Source of the DNA: JAVVVD01 sp036652795
GTDB taxonomy: Bacteria > Bacillota > Clostridia > Christensenellales > CAG-138
DNA length: 64,000 nucleotides
Direction of reading: 5' to 3'
NCBI GenBank assembly: GCA_036652795.1
Contig: JAVVVD010000008.1
Coordinates: 4,575-68,574, forward strand
The notes below the pieces were generated by a model. The model ran no database searches. It saw only the letters and a list, made by a program, of their open reading frames with translations, and was not told the DNA's origin. Position numbers and translations under genes: made by a program. This document shows positions 1 through 7,640 of the stretch, piece by piece. Every line of letters starts with the position of its first letter. The stretch's first letter is position 1.

Positions 1-123
1 TGGACTAAATGCAGGCAGAATGGATTTTTAGTTGATTCTAGGGGCAAAACCGCAGTAATAGCAGCGCTATTTCAAGGTTTTAGCGACACAGAAGCAGCAA
101 AAAAGACATCTGTCCTGCGTTAG
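1..123 (+). CDS. 3' end of an unidentified ORF (truncated by window edge)
   Basis: Frame 1 is open from the left edge to a TAG stop at 121-123, giving 40 residues that end in an Ala/Lys-rich, probably helical tail (DTEAAKKTSVLR). The start lies outside the window. The segment GFSDTEAAKKTS loosely resembles a helix-turn-helix helix, but the piece is too short to place in a family. It lies 33 bases upstream of the BlaI-type gene on the same strand. It may equally be a chance open frame. Confidence 0.35.
   Translation, partial: WTKCRQNGFLVDSRGKTAVIAALFQGFSDTEAAKKTSVLR
105..114. promoter_or_regulatory. Candidate BlaI-type dyad upstream of the repressor gene
   Basis: GACA-TC-TGTC forms an inverted repeat with a 2-base spacer, about 43 bases before the BlaI-like start. 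Known BlaI/MecI operators are TACA-N1-2-TGTA dyads, so three of four bases per half-site agree. It falls inside the truncated upstream frame and no clear promoter was seen around it. Assignment as an autoregulatory site is inference. Confidence 0.2.
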
Positions 124-156
124 CCGCTTTTAGAAACACACCCTAAGGAGTGACGC

Positions 157-540
157 ATGAAAAATCGAGCTACGCTTGCCGACAGCGAATGGCGGCTGAT
201 GCAAATAATATGGGATAACCCACCGCGCACCTATCGCCAGATTTGTGACGCCGCCTGCGCCGACAACGGTTGGACGCGGCATGCGGTCATATCCTTTCTA
301 AAGCGCATGGAGACAAAGGGCGCGATTCGGGTGGAAGACGCTAACCCCGTGAAGCTCTATTATCCACTGCTTAACAAAAACGACGCCATATGTGCGGAAA
401 CGGAGGAGGTTTTGGAGCGGGTGTATAACGGCAACATCCTCTTGATGATGCAGTCTGCGGCAAGCGCAAGAGAGCTGAGCGACGCGGAGCTTTTGGAGCT
501 TGAAGCGCTGCTCAAAGCGGGAAGTGAGCGCCATGAGTGA
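157..540 (+). CDS. BlaI/MecI/CopY-family transcriptional repressor
   Basis: A 127-residue protein with the size and layout of BlaI/MecI/CopY repressors: an N-terminal winged helix (about residues 5-75, beginning LADSEWRLMQIIWD, a family hallmark) and a C-terminal helical dimerisation arm. Family members bind promoter dyads as dimers and are inactivated by cleavage, triggered by the membrane metalloprotease partner. AAGGAG ends about 7 bases before the ATG. The stop overlaps the start of the downstream BlaR1-type gene by 8 bases (ATGAGTGA), so the two are translationally coupled. No beta-lactamase gene lies in the window, so the controlled gene is not known. Confidence 0.9.
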   Translation: MKNRATLADSEWRLMQIIWDNPPRTYRQICDAACADNGWTRHAVISFLKRMETKGAIRVEDANPVKLYYPLLNKNDAICAETEEVLERVYNGNILLMMQSAASARELSDAELLELEALLKAGSERHE

Positions 541-2263
541 CATAATGGAACGCGTGCTTACCATGAGCGTGCAGGCAGGCGCTTTTATTCTTTGCATTTT
601 GCTCATAACAAAGCTTACGGAAAAGCACATTTCGCCCCGCCTGCGCTATGGGCTGTGGCTGCTGCCCGCCATACGCCTGCTCATACCCGTCCGGTTTGAA
701 AGCGCCCTGTCTCTTATGAGCGCGGCGTCAAAGCGTACACATACGCTTCCGTTGCTCCCTGTTGTTAACGCACCTGTCGCATCGCCCGCGCCTATAGTGC
801 GGCCCATTTTGTCCGGAGCTTCCGGGGAAACGGTGGCGCAAGCCGCACCCGATCTTATGACGATCCTCTTTTGGGTATGGCTTTGCGGCATGGCGGTGGT
901 GCTTGCCTATATGCTGTATGTCAACCTGCGCTTCTATCGGCGCGTCAGGCGGGAACGCACACCCGTGGATATGGAAATGCGCCCGCCCCTCTACCGCATG
1001 TCTGGGCTTTCTTCTCCCTGCCTTTTCGGTTATTTTAAGCCCTGCATATTGATGAATACCCAGGCGCTTAAAAGCGAGCATATCTATCAGCTGGTGCTTC
1101 GGCATGAGCTGTGCCACTATCGCGGGGGCGATCAATGGTGGGCGCTTTTAAGAAATCTGTGCTGCATCGTCCATTGGTTCAATCCCATCGTGTGGTGGGC
1201 GGCGTTTCGCTGCCGGGCCGACTGTGAGCTTTCCTGCGACGCGCGGGTGATGAAGGGCTTTTCACAGCCGGAATGCGAGAGCTACGGCATGGCGCTGCTC
1301 ACGATCATCCATACAAACGGAAAGCGCAAGGGCGTCGCGGATATGTCGACCTCCATGGCGGACGGCAAACGGGAAATTAAGCGGCGGATACGCAATATCG
1401 GCGACAGGCCCAGGACGCTGCGGCTCGCGGCGGCGCTGGTGCTGTTGCTCGTGCTTGCCGCAGGGCTGGTTGCGTGCTCGGAGGTGCAAGCTGAAAAGAG
1501 CTACGCCGAAACGCTGTATGGGTGCAAAACGGAATATATCGGCAACAATTCGGCGGTGGGTAGGCTGCTGGATGCCATGGATTTTCCCGGCGGGCTGAAC
1601 GAGCGTAGCGACGGCTTTGCGCTGTATACCCGCAACGAGCCCTACGCCATGACCGTGCGCTTTACGGTGGAAAACGGGCAGCTTGAAAGCTATGAAGACG
1701 CATACGAAACAGAGTTTTCCCTAAATGCCATGACCTTATTTGCACTGATTCACAATCTTGATATGCTGCAATTTGAAATAAGCGATGGATACAAGGCGAT
1801 ATTGCTTCAATTTTCCCGGCAATGGGCGGACAATATGGCGGGCGGCTCTGTGGCGGCCTGTGGCGTCTCGGTCAAGACCATCGAGGCGCTGCTGAGCACA
1901 CAGCCGCACTATCCCATAACGGACGATAGCACAATCGACAACGAAGTAACGATTGTGAATACTTTTGAGCAAACGCCCTCTAATCTTATCGAAGAATGCC
2001 ATGAAAAATCCGAAGAAGTTACATCGACCACTTATTACGAAATGAGCGATGGTACTTGGAAAACAGATGAGTACACTTACGAATACAAGTTAACTATAAC
2101 TGGTAGGCTGAGTAATGCAGAAATTGATATTACCTATACAATTCTTAGTAATACAGAAAACATCTCATTTGAGCAGGCGTGGAAAGCAAGCGGTCTGAGT
2201 AGCAATAGCGCTGATTATTTTAAACCCGAAAATGCCGTTTTTGTTGCAAGTAAGCTTGGATAA
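533..2263 (+). CDS. BlaR1/MecR1-family M56 metallopeptidase sensor with C-terminal DUF4825-like domain
   Basis: About 576 residues from the ATG at 533, preferred to an in-frame ATG at 500 because it gives the usual short overlap with the repressor gene and has GGGAAG upstream. Membrane helices flank a cytoplasmic M56 zinc-protease domain with HELCH (residues 191-195) and a downstream glutamate in the RADCELSCDARV segment. After a further transmembrane helix (about 297-318) the protein lacks the penicillin-binding domain of classical BlaR1. It instead carries an extracytoplasmic region with the YIGNNSAVGRLLDAM signature of DUF4825. The likely role is sensing an envelope signal and triggering loss of the BlaI-type repressor. 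The ligand is unknown. Confidence 0.85.
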   Translation: MSDIMERVLTMSVQAGAFILCILLITKLTEKHISPRLRYGLWLLPAIRLLIPVRFESALSLMSAASKRTHTLPLLPVVNAPVASPAPIVRPILSGASGETVAQAAPDLMTILFWVWLCGMAVVLAYMLYVNLRFYRRVRRERTPVDMEMRPPLYRMSGLSSPCLFGYFKPCILMNTQALKSEHIYQLVLRHELCHYRGGDQWWALLRNLCCIVHWFNPIVWWAAFRCRADCELSCDARVMKGFSQPECESYGMALLTIIHTNGKRKGVADMSTSMADGKREIKRRIRNIGDRPRTLRLAAALVLLLVLAAGLVACSEVQAEKSYAETLYGCKTEYIGNNSAVGRLLDAMDFPGGLNERSDGFALYTRNEPYAMTVRFTVENGQLESYEDAYETEFSLNAMTLFALIHNLDMLQFEISDGYKAILLQFSRQWADNMAGGSVAACGVSVKTIEALLSTQPHYPITDDSTIDNEVTIVNTFEQTPSNLIEECHEKSEEVTSTTYYEMSDGTWKTDEYTYEYKLTITGRLSNAEIDITYTILSNTENISFEQAWKASGLSSNSADYFKPENAVFVASKLG

Positions 2264-2314
2264 GTGTATTCGGATAAAATTGGCATAATCCTAGGTTATA
2301 TATAGCTTTATTCA

Positions 2315-2344
2315 TTGTAGCATACAACCATTGTGTGCTATAAT
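2315..2344 (+). promoter_or_regulatory. Promoter of the acyltransferase pair with overlapping alternating half-sites
   Basis: TTGTAG (2315-2320) and TATAAT (2339-2344) with an 18-base spacer form a sigma-A-type promoter. Three alternating half-sites occupy it: TTGTA (2315-2319), TACAA (2323-2327) and TTGTG (2331-2335). They start every 8 bases and alternate in orientation, covering the -35 box and most of the spacer. This is a good candidate operator. The adjacent BlaI-type repressor is an obvious candidate ligand, but the half-site order only partly matches BlaI sites. Confidence 0.6.
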
Positions 2345-2378
2345 ATTATGCAGTGATTTACAATGAAAGGATTACACT

Positions 2379-3848
2379 ATGATAAATAACCCCGGTAATA
2401 ATGTCTCCATGCAGGATAGCCCTTTGCTTTTAGAATATATCGATAGGCTGAAAGATAAAATTGATTTACCCAAAAACGAAAAGCAGGCGATTATTGACGA
2501 CTTTAGTGCTTTGTTTGAATTTTATCTTAAACAGGGACTTTCCGCACAGGAGGCGGTTACGCGCCTCGGTGAAAACCCACTTGGGAATTTCTATCAAATA
2601 CGCGAACCAGATGAATGGTACCCGCTTGATAGTGCGGCAAAGGTCTATCCGCTCTCTATGACGCATTCCGCCGTAAAAATGTATCGTGTATCAGCATATT
2701 TAACTGAAAAAGTCGTCCCATGTGTGCTGCAAGTTGCGCTGCTTACAACCATCAAGCGCTTCCCGCGCTTTTGTACCACGATAAAACGCGGCGTGTTTTG
2801 GCACTATCTTGATGCCGCAAAGGTTCGCTACACCGTCGCTCAGGAAACTATGATGCCCTGCACGCCAATCGATGTAAGTCGTAATCGTTCGTTGACGTTT
2901 CGTGTGCAATATTTTGAAAAAAGGATATCCTTCGAAGCTTTTCATGTGTTAAGCGATGGCGCCGGCGCGCTGATATTTCTAAAGACCCTTGTTGCGCAAT
3001 ATTTAAAGCTGCTCGGTAAAGCCATTCCTGCCGATCCTGAGATATTCAACCTTGAAGAAACACCAAGCGAGAAGGAATGGCGCAATGATTTTCTAATCGT
3101 CGATAAAACAAAGTCCAGCACAGGGCTTAGCGAAAAGCTTGCTCTGCAGGTTAGAGGCAAGCGCACGACTGTTCAGCCCACAAAGCTATCGCACTATATT
3201 TTTTCGGCTAAGGAATTGCTGCAAATCGCACGCGATCACAACACAACCATCAGCGTTTTACTTATACACGCCATGCTGCTGTGCGCCAAAGCGTCCATAA
3301 GCAGAAAAAAAGGCTGGATCAACATTGATGTTCCCGTTAACATGCGAAAATTTTATCCTTCTTCAACGTTAAACAACTTTTCGATGTATGGCGTGCTTAG
3401 TTTTCGCTTAGAGGATGTCACGGAAGATTCCGCTATGCTTGCGCAGATTGCCCAAAAAATGGCCGCAAAAACCTCAAAAGAAGCCATGGACAAAAAAATC
3501 TCTTGGATCAACTCGTTTATTGGCAGCCCATTCATAAGATTCCTGCCATTATTCGTTAAAACCCTCATCTCCCGCATCAGTTATATGATAGTAGGCGAAA
3601 AAACAGTAACAGCCACATTGTCAAATCTTGGGGTGGTGAAATGCGATTTTGCAGGCAATGTTGAGCAATTTGATTTTATTCTGGGCCCCACAAGCATCAA
3701 TATAGTTGGATGCGCAGTTGGCAGCTATGAAGATCATATGGTGCTCACCATCACCAAATCCACAAGAGAACCATCGTTTGAGCGATCCATGCTTGCTTAC
3801 TTGCAGAAGCTGGGGCTTAATATACGCGTTGAGGAGGTAAGCATATGA
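2379..3848 (+). CDS. HAAS-like domain fused to a condensation/alcohol-acetyltransferase-like enzyme
   Basis: 489 residues. Residues about 15-75 (LLLEYIDRLKDKI, then an amphipathic stretch ending TRLGENPLGNFYQI) resemble the N-terminal helical HAAS/DUF1700 domain, usually found on small membrane sensors. The rest is a CoA-dependent acyltransferase fold of the chloramphenicol acetyltransferase/NRPS-condensation superfamily, closest to alcohol acetyltransferase (AATase-like) proteins. The HxxxDG active-site motif is present as HVLSDG (His189, Asp193). A GKK-x-W-IN-DVPVNMRKFYP segment and a late NLG-V motif fit the same fold. Acyl donor and acceptor cannot be predicted. AAAGGA precedes the ATG. 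The stop overlaps the next gene by 4 bases. Confidence 0.7.
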   Translation: MINNPGNNVSMQDSPLLLEYIDRLKDKIDLPKNEKQAIIDDFSALFEFYLKQGLSAQEAVTRLGENPLGNFYQIREPDEWYPLDSAAKVYPLSMTHSAVKMYRVSAYLTEKVVPCVLQVALLTTIKRFPRFCTTIKRGVFWHYLDAAKVRYTVAQETMMPCTPIDVSRNRSLTFRVQYFEKRISFEAFHVLSDGAGALIFLKTLVAQYLKLLGKAIPADPEIFNLEETPSEKEWRNDFLIVDKTKSSTGLSEKLALQVRGKRTTVQPTKLSHYIFSAKELLQIARDHNTTISVLLIHAMLLCAKASISRKKGWINIDVPVNMRKFYPSSTLNNFSMYGVLSFRLEDVTEDSAMLAQIAQKMAAKTSKEAMDKKISWINSFIGSPFIRFLPLFVKTLISRISYMIVGEKTVTATLSNLGVVKCDFAGNVEQFDFILGPTSINIVGCAVGSYEDHMVLTITKSTREPSFERSMLAYLQKLGLNIRVEEVSI

Positions 3849-4423
3849 ACATAACAAGCAAGCTCTATCCTGAAATAACGGCGCCTAAATTCAATTTCAT
3901 AGTGTTGCGCCAATGCGTGTTTTATCTATTCGTATCTGCCTTCATCCTCAGCATGATAGCCAATATTATCTTGGGCGGTAAACCATGGTGTCTGTATGCG
4001 CTGTTTTCAGAATACATCTTCTACACCAGATGTATGACATGGGATCTTGTTGAAACCGGCATAATCAAGCGTGCTTTCGCAATTGTCTTTCCTATTTGCT
4101 CGCTGCTGGTACTCATTGAAATATTAGAGCCTTCGGTGCCATGGTCGTCGCAAAAACTGATCCCGCTGATATATTTTGCCTTGCTTGCGTTGGCGTCCAC
4201 AGTTTATTTTTTGTGGTTTAACGATCAAAAAACAAACCTGATGCCACTGCTGCATAGTGTAACAGCGGCAATGATATCCCTGCTTATAGGAATGATTTTT
4301 ATAGGGAAGCTAAGCGTTGAATTGATGCTCTTCTCCGGCCTTTCAATCATCATCATAATTATTTCGATGATCTGGTATAGGAAAACCGTAATTTCAGAGA
4401 TCAAAAAGAAATTCCGCGCATAG
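3845..4423 (+). CDS. Small polytopic membrane protein coupled to the acyltransferase
   Basis: 192 residues with about six hydrophobic segments and a basic C-terminus (KTVISEIKKKFRA), so probably an integral membrane protein with an inside tail. GGAGG ends 7 bases before the ATG, inside the acyltransferase gene, and the two genes overlap as ATGA. Small membrane proteins of this kind (DUF6320-like) commonly sit beside AATase-like acyltransferases in Bacillota. The zinc-ribbon N-terminus seen in many DUF6320 proteins is absent here. The tight coupling suggests the two products act together at the membrane. The function is unknown. Confidence 0.6.
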   Translation: MNITSKLYPEITAPKFNFIVLRQCVFYLFVSAFILSMIANIILGGKPWCLYALFSEYIFYTRCMTWDLVETGIIKRAFAIVFPICSLLVLIEILEPSVPWSSQKLIPLIYFALLALASTVYFLWFNDQKTNLMPLLHSVTAAMISLLIGMIFIGKLSVELMLFSGLSIIIIIISMIWYRKTVISEIKKKFRA

Positions 4424-4454
4424 CGTGATAATGCGCGCAGCACGAGTAATGTCC

Positions 4455-4482
4455 AAGGCTGTATCCTCAAGGATACAGCCTT
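4455..4482 (+). terminator. Rho-independent terminator of the acyltransferase operon
   Basis: A perfect 12-bp stem (AAGGCTGTATCC / GGATACAGCCTT) with a 4-base loop is followed by TAATTTTATTT on the plus strand. It lies 31 bases after the membrane-protein stop. Confidence 0.85.
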
Positions 4483-4550
4483 TAATTTTATTTAATGTTT
4501 ATAATCAAAATAAAGTCAATGTCAGTGTTACTACGCCATTTGTTGATATG

Positions 4551-5111
4551 CTATTTTCTATATTGCTCCGGCGTAATCCGCAGCGCCCGTGTGCGGCGCA
4601 ATACCCTTGCCATATAATACGCGCCAACTACGCAGACAACATCCTTTATGATATACGGCAGCGACGCCACCATAGCCGAATTTATCAGCGTGCCCTGTGT
4701 AACCAGTGAAAACTGCAATATTCCAATTGCATGGCATACCAGCAGGCCTGCTATCCCCATGGATATGCTACGCACAGGCTTATCTATGGCCATCCCCAGC
4801 CCGCAAAGCGCCGTCATTGGTAAAAATCCCCAAATAAAGCCCCCTGTCACACCTATTAGCACATTAAAGCCGCCCATAAAATTTGCAAACACTGGTACGC
4901 CTACTGCACCCAGCAACACATATGTGATTGTTGAAAGCAATCCCGTTTTCCAGCCCAGCGTATAAGCGCACAGCGCTATTGCAAGCGTTTGCAGCGTGAT
5001 AGGCACGCCACCCGGCATTGGTATGGCTATCTGTGACAATACCGAAATTACCGCGGTGAACATCGCCGCATGCACCAATGTTCTTACACTAAATCCACTT
5101 GTTCTATTCAT
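4551..5111 (-). CDS. bioY: Biotin transporter BioY (ECF S component)
   Basis: 186 residues and five to six membrane helices, with the BioY signatures IPMPGGVPITLQTLAI, YTLGWKTG, YVLLGAVGVPVFANFMGG and GFIWGF. BioY is the biotin-binding S component of energy-coupling-factor transporters and usually works with the shared EcfA1-EcfA2-EcfT module, which is also encoded in this window (42.5-44.9 kb). The gene starts inside the 3' end of birA (8-base overlap), so the two are co-transcribed. A biotin ligase and a transporter without biosynthesis genes nearby suggests biotin scavenging. Confidence 0.95.
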   Translation of the reverse strand: MNRTSGFSVRTLVHAAMFTAVISVLSQIAIPMPGGVPITLQTLAIALCAYTLGWKTGLLSTITYVLLGAVGVPVFANFMGGFNVLIGVTGGFIWGFLPMTALCGLGMAIDKPVRSISMGIAGLLVCHAIGILQFSLVTQGTLINSAMVASLPYIIKDVVCVVGAYYMARVLRRTRALRITPEQYRK

Positions 5112-6087
5112 TCTTCTTTTCCTTTATGCTGATTTCGCCCGATGCCAGCCTACCCTGTTCGCCATTATCATAGCGCACCAACAGCGCTGCATCTGCGTCT
5201 ATGCCCAGCACCTGAGCACTGCGGGTTCCAGATGGGGCAATTACATCCACCTTCATGCCTATCACAAATGAGCGCCTTATATACTCATCCATAAACGTCT
5301 TGTCCGGAAGCGTTCTGTATATTTTCAAAAAGCGCTGCAGCACCTTGCCCGCTATGCGGCTGCGCATACCTGCGGGCGCCTCCTGTTCAAACAACGAATC
5401 GGCAATCCCGTTCAGCTCGCTTGGAAAGCCCTGCCGCGGGTGCGCAATGTTTATACCTATGCCCAGCACCGCGTAGCTAAGCCCGCCCGTTTCGAAGTCC
5501 ACCGAAGCCTCTGTCAATATCCCGCATACCTTGCGTCCGTCGCAAAATATGTCGTTAACCCACTTTATCACGGCGCTCCTGTGTGTAACCTCCTCAACTG
5601 ACTGCGCCACAGCCACCGCCGCTGCCGTGGTGATGAGCAACGCATCCGCAGCAGCCATATGCGGCCTCAGCAGCACACTCATGTATATACCGCTGTCCGC
5701 CGGTGAAAAAAAACTGCGTCCCTTGCGCCCACGCCCCTGTGTTTGGCTGTTTGCTATCACTGCCGTTCCCTCTGGCTTACCCTGCTCTGCAAGCTGCTTT
5801 ACCAGCGCATTTGTGGAGGTGACTTCATCCATCACCGTCAGCTCAAAAAAATCACCTGCATCCATATACCTTGCAATGCTCTGTGTGCTGATTATATCAT
5901 CATCCCCACTAAGGCAATAACCGCGATTTTGTACCGCCGATATGCTGTACCCGCGGTCGCGCAGCGCGCTTATCGCTTTCCAAACCGAATTGCGCGATAT
6001 GCCTGCTGCCACTGCCAGCTCCTCACCGGATATATAACGGCCACGATTGTTCTCAAGCACAAACAGTACATCATCCTTTGTACTCAT
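5104..6087 (-). CDS. birA: Bifunctional biotin-[acetyl-CoA-carboxylase] ligase and biotin repressor BirA
   Basis: 327 residues from the ATG at 6087. An upstream in-frame GTG at 6096 would overlap the GGAGG site, which lies 8 bases before this ATG. An N-terminal winged helix (about residues 3-62) precedes a class II ligase domain with GRGRKGRSFFS (biotinyl-AMP loop), KWVNDIFCDGRKVCGIL (catalytic lysine region) and a small C-terminal SH3-like domain. It makes biotinyl-AMP, transfers it to carboxylase carrier proteins and, with its HTH, should repress biotin genes. It leads the birA-bioY operon, behind a palindromic promoter. Confidence 0.95.
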   Translation of the reverse strand: MSTKDDVLFVLENNRGRYISGEELAVAAGISRNSVWKAISALRDRGYSISAVQNRGYCLSGDDDIISTQSIARYMDAGDFFELTVMDEVTSTNALVKQLAEQGKPEGTAVIANSQTQGRGRKGRSFFSPADSGIYMSVLLRPHMAAADALLITTAAAVAVAQSVEEVTHRSAVIKWVNDIFCDGRKVCGILTEASVDFETGGLSYAVLGIGINIAHPRQGFPSELNGIADSLFEQEAPAGMRSRIAGKVLQRFLKIYRTLPDKTFMDEYIRRSFVIGMKVDVIAPSGTRSAQVLGIDADAALLVRYDNGEQGRLASGEISIKEKKNE

Positions 6088-6111
6088 CCGTCTCACCTCC
6101 CCGTCCTGGCT

Positions 6112-6168
6112 ATTTTATCATTAGCTGCAAAAATTGTCACCCTAAATATATTTTAGGGTGACAATTTT
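6112..6168 (-). promoter_or_regulatory. birA-bioY promoter with embedded BirA-like operator
   Basis: On the minus strand GTGACA (6135-6140) and TAAAAT (6112-6117) are separated by 17 bases. A perfect 17-bp inverted repeat with a 5-base centre spans 6130-6168 (arms TTGTCACCC and GGGTGACAA at the core) and contains the -35 box. Bacterial BirA operators are TTGTnnACC-N-GGTnnACAA palindromes. This site shares the outer TTGT/ACAA and inner CC/GG bases, with two differences per half. The same repeat could also act as a terminator for the upstream Lrp-type gene. Confidence 0.7.
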
Positions 6169-6217
6169 GTTTAAGTATTCTCTTTTTCGCAATATTAAAA
6201 CTGGTAATAGCGCCATG

Positions 6218-6694
6218 TTACGGCAAGTCCGGTAGCACGCTTGATATGTTCTTATACGTATACAGCACTATTGTTGTATTTGTCTTTGCAACCCCCTTGA
6301 TCTCCTTTATTCTAATTATCTTATTCTCAAGATCCAGCATGTTCTTGGCGCGTATCTTGATTATATAATCATAATCACCCGCCACCGCAAAGCATTCCAG
6401 CACATCGCGTTCGCTTTTGACATATTTCATCAATCCATCCATATAGCTCAAGCGATCCAGAATCACGGAGATAAACGCCATCATTGGTTTGCCTATCTTG
6501 TCCGCATCCAGTATTATTGTGTATTTTTCTATTATTCCGCAATCAAGCAGCTTGTTTATACGCTTGTTTGCAGCAGGTACCGAAAGTCCTACCTTGCCAG
6601 ATATTTCCGTAGCGGTCATGTTCGCATTTTCGCTTAATAGTTCGATTATTTTGGAATCAATATCGTCCAATATCTTCTTTTCGCTGCCGCTCAT
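6218..6694 (-). CDS. Lrp/AsnC-family transcriptional regulator
   Basis: 158 residues with the two-domain Lrp/AsnC layout. The N-terminal HTH includes IDSKIIELLSENANMTATEISGKVG and the recognition helix region PAANKRINKLLDCGII (residues about 8-60). The RAM effector-binding domain follows, with a GDYDYIIKIRA motif. Such regulators form octamers and respond to amino acids or related small molecules. The gene appears monocistronic and is followed by the palindrome at 6130-6168. A strong hairpin lies about 120 bases upstream. The target is not predictable. Confidence 0.92.
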   Translation of the reverse strand: MSGSEKKILDDIDSKIIELLSENANMTATEISGKVGLSVPAANKRINKLLDCGIIEKYTIILDADKIGKPMMAFISVILDRLSYMDGLMKYVKSERDVLECFAVAGDYDYIIKIRAKNMLDLENKIIRIKEIKGVAKTNTTIVLYTYKNISSVLPDLP

Positions 6695-7144
6695 TCGTGG
6701 CCTCCTGCTATCTGTTGTTAGCGCTTAGTGCATGCGCCTATGCTTTCCCTGTATAATGTGTATCACGCCGCATATAATTTAGGCAGAGCCGCTTGCGAAT
6801 CTGCTATTATGCAATTTAGCTGCCTATTACCATACGTATAGGCAGCTAAACTATGTCATTATAATACACCTTTTAGTTCCATTTGTTAATCATTTAAAGC
6901 AAATTAGACAGTATATTCTTTAAATTATATATTTAGCTTAATTTTTTAATTCAGTGCGCAGCAGCAGAGACAATATTGTTTATTATTTAAGCTTTTTTAT
7001 CGTTTCATGGGGTTTTTCAGAGCCGCATCCCTGAATTATGCGCCATGCCATTAATTACGCTATACAATATCATTGTTTTACTTAATTTATGTAATGCAGG
7101 CGTTTTCATGATATGCTGATGCCATCCACGCAGGGATGCTCTTT
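6695..7144. other. Gene-free AT-rich spacer between the Lrp-type and Spo0A-like genes
   Basis: 450 bases with no credible ORF on either strand and no tRNA-like fold recognised. The only structured element seen is the inverted repeat at 6815-6850. The remainder is AT-rich, with several TTTA/TAAA runs, and presumably holds the Lrp-type gene promoter and the 3' region of the Spo0A-like transcript. Confidence 0.6.
6815..6850. promoter_or_regulatory. Perfect inverted repeat upstream of the Lrp-type gene
   Basis: 13-bp arms TTTAGCTGCCTAT (6815-6827) and its complement (6838-6850) flank a 10-base centre. Neither side has a T-tract, so it is not a typical terminator. Its location about 120 bases upstream of the regulator suggests an operator or a leader hairpin. 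CATAAT lies just downstream in the minus direction and could be a -10 box. Confidence 0.45.
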
Positions 7145-7576
7145 TTACAATTCAACCGCACCATATTTAAAATGCAGCCGCCTACTCATTACTCCGATAA
7201 ATTTGGCATTGCCTGGCGGCGTTTCATAATTTCTACCCATGAGTTGATATAGTTGTTTTGTATTTGCATCATTCCACAGCACCGTTATCACTGTGCGTAT
7301 ACTGCGCTCAACATTAACGGGCGTTGTGCCCATCGTCCTTGCTATATCCGCATACAGCTTTGTCGTAATACAATACAGATATTCCTCATTTTGCATTGCC
7401 TTCTCTATTGCCATGCACAGATATCTGTATCCGCGATAATCCGGAGTAATCCCCAATCCCAGCAGTTCACTTTCGATCATATTAGTCATCATGCAAGCAT
7501 CCATACCATATACCGTCCTTAACATCGCTATACTCTCTTTTTCTACATTTTGCCAATTTAACATGACATAATGCAA
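7145..7576 (-). CDS. Stand-alone Spo0A C-terminal (effector) domain protein
   Basis: 143 residues covering only the Spo0A_C DNA-binding domain. Features are LGITPDYRGYRYLCMAI (Spo0A has IGVPAHIKGYxYLRxAI), ITTKLYADIARTMGTTP, then the recognition helix region NVERSIRTVITVLW and the closing GNAKFIGVMSRRL. The ER..R pattern of the Spo0A recognition helix is kept (Glu90, Arg91, Arg94). The residues just before it and the following histidine are changed. There is no receiver domain. The start is uncertain: TTG at 7576 is listed, ATG at 7564 has no clear ribosome site, and ATG at codon 18 (7525) has AAAGAGAG upstream. The gene sits 111 bases after two spore-protein genes on the same strand. Confidence 0.75.
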   Translation of the reverse strand: MHYVMLNWQNVEKESIAMLRTVYGMDACMMTNMIESELLGLGITPDYRGYRYLCMAIEKAMQNEEYLYCITTKLYADIARTMGTTPVNVERSIRTVITVLWNDANTKQLYQLMGRNYETPPGNAKFIGVMSRRLHFKYGAVEL

Positions 7577-7640
7577 GTTTTAGCGCAAATTATCCAATTA
7601 TTTGAGTTTTTTCGACATTCTCCTCATTATTGCATAATAA

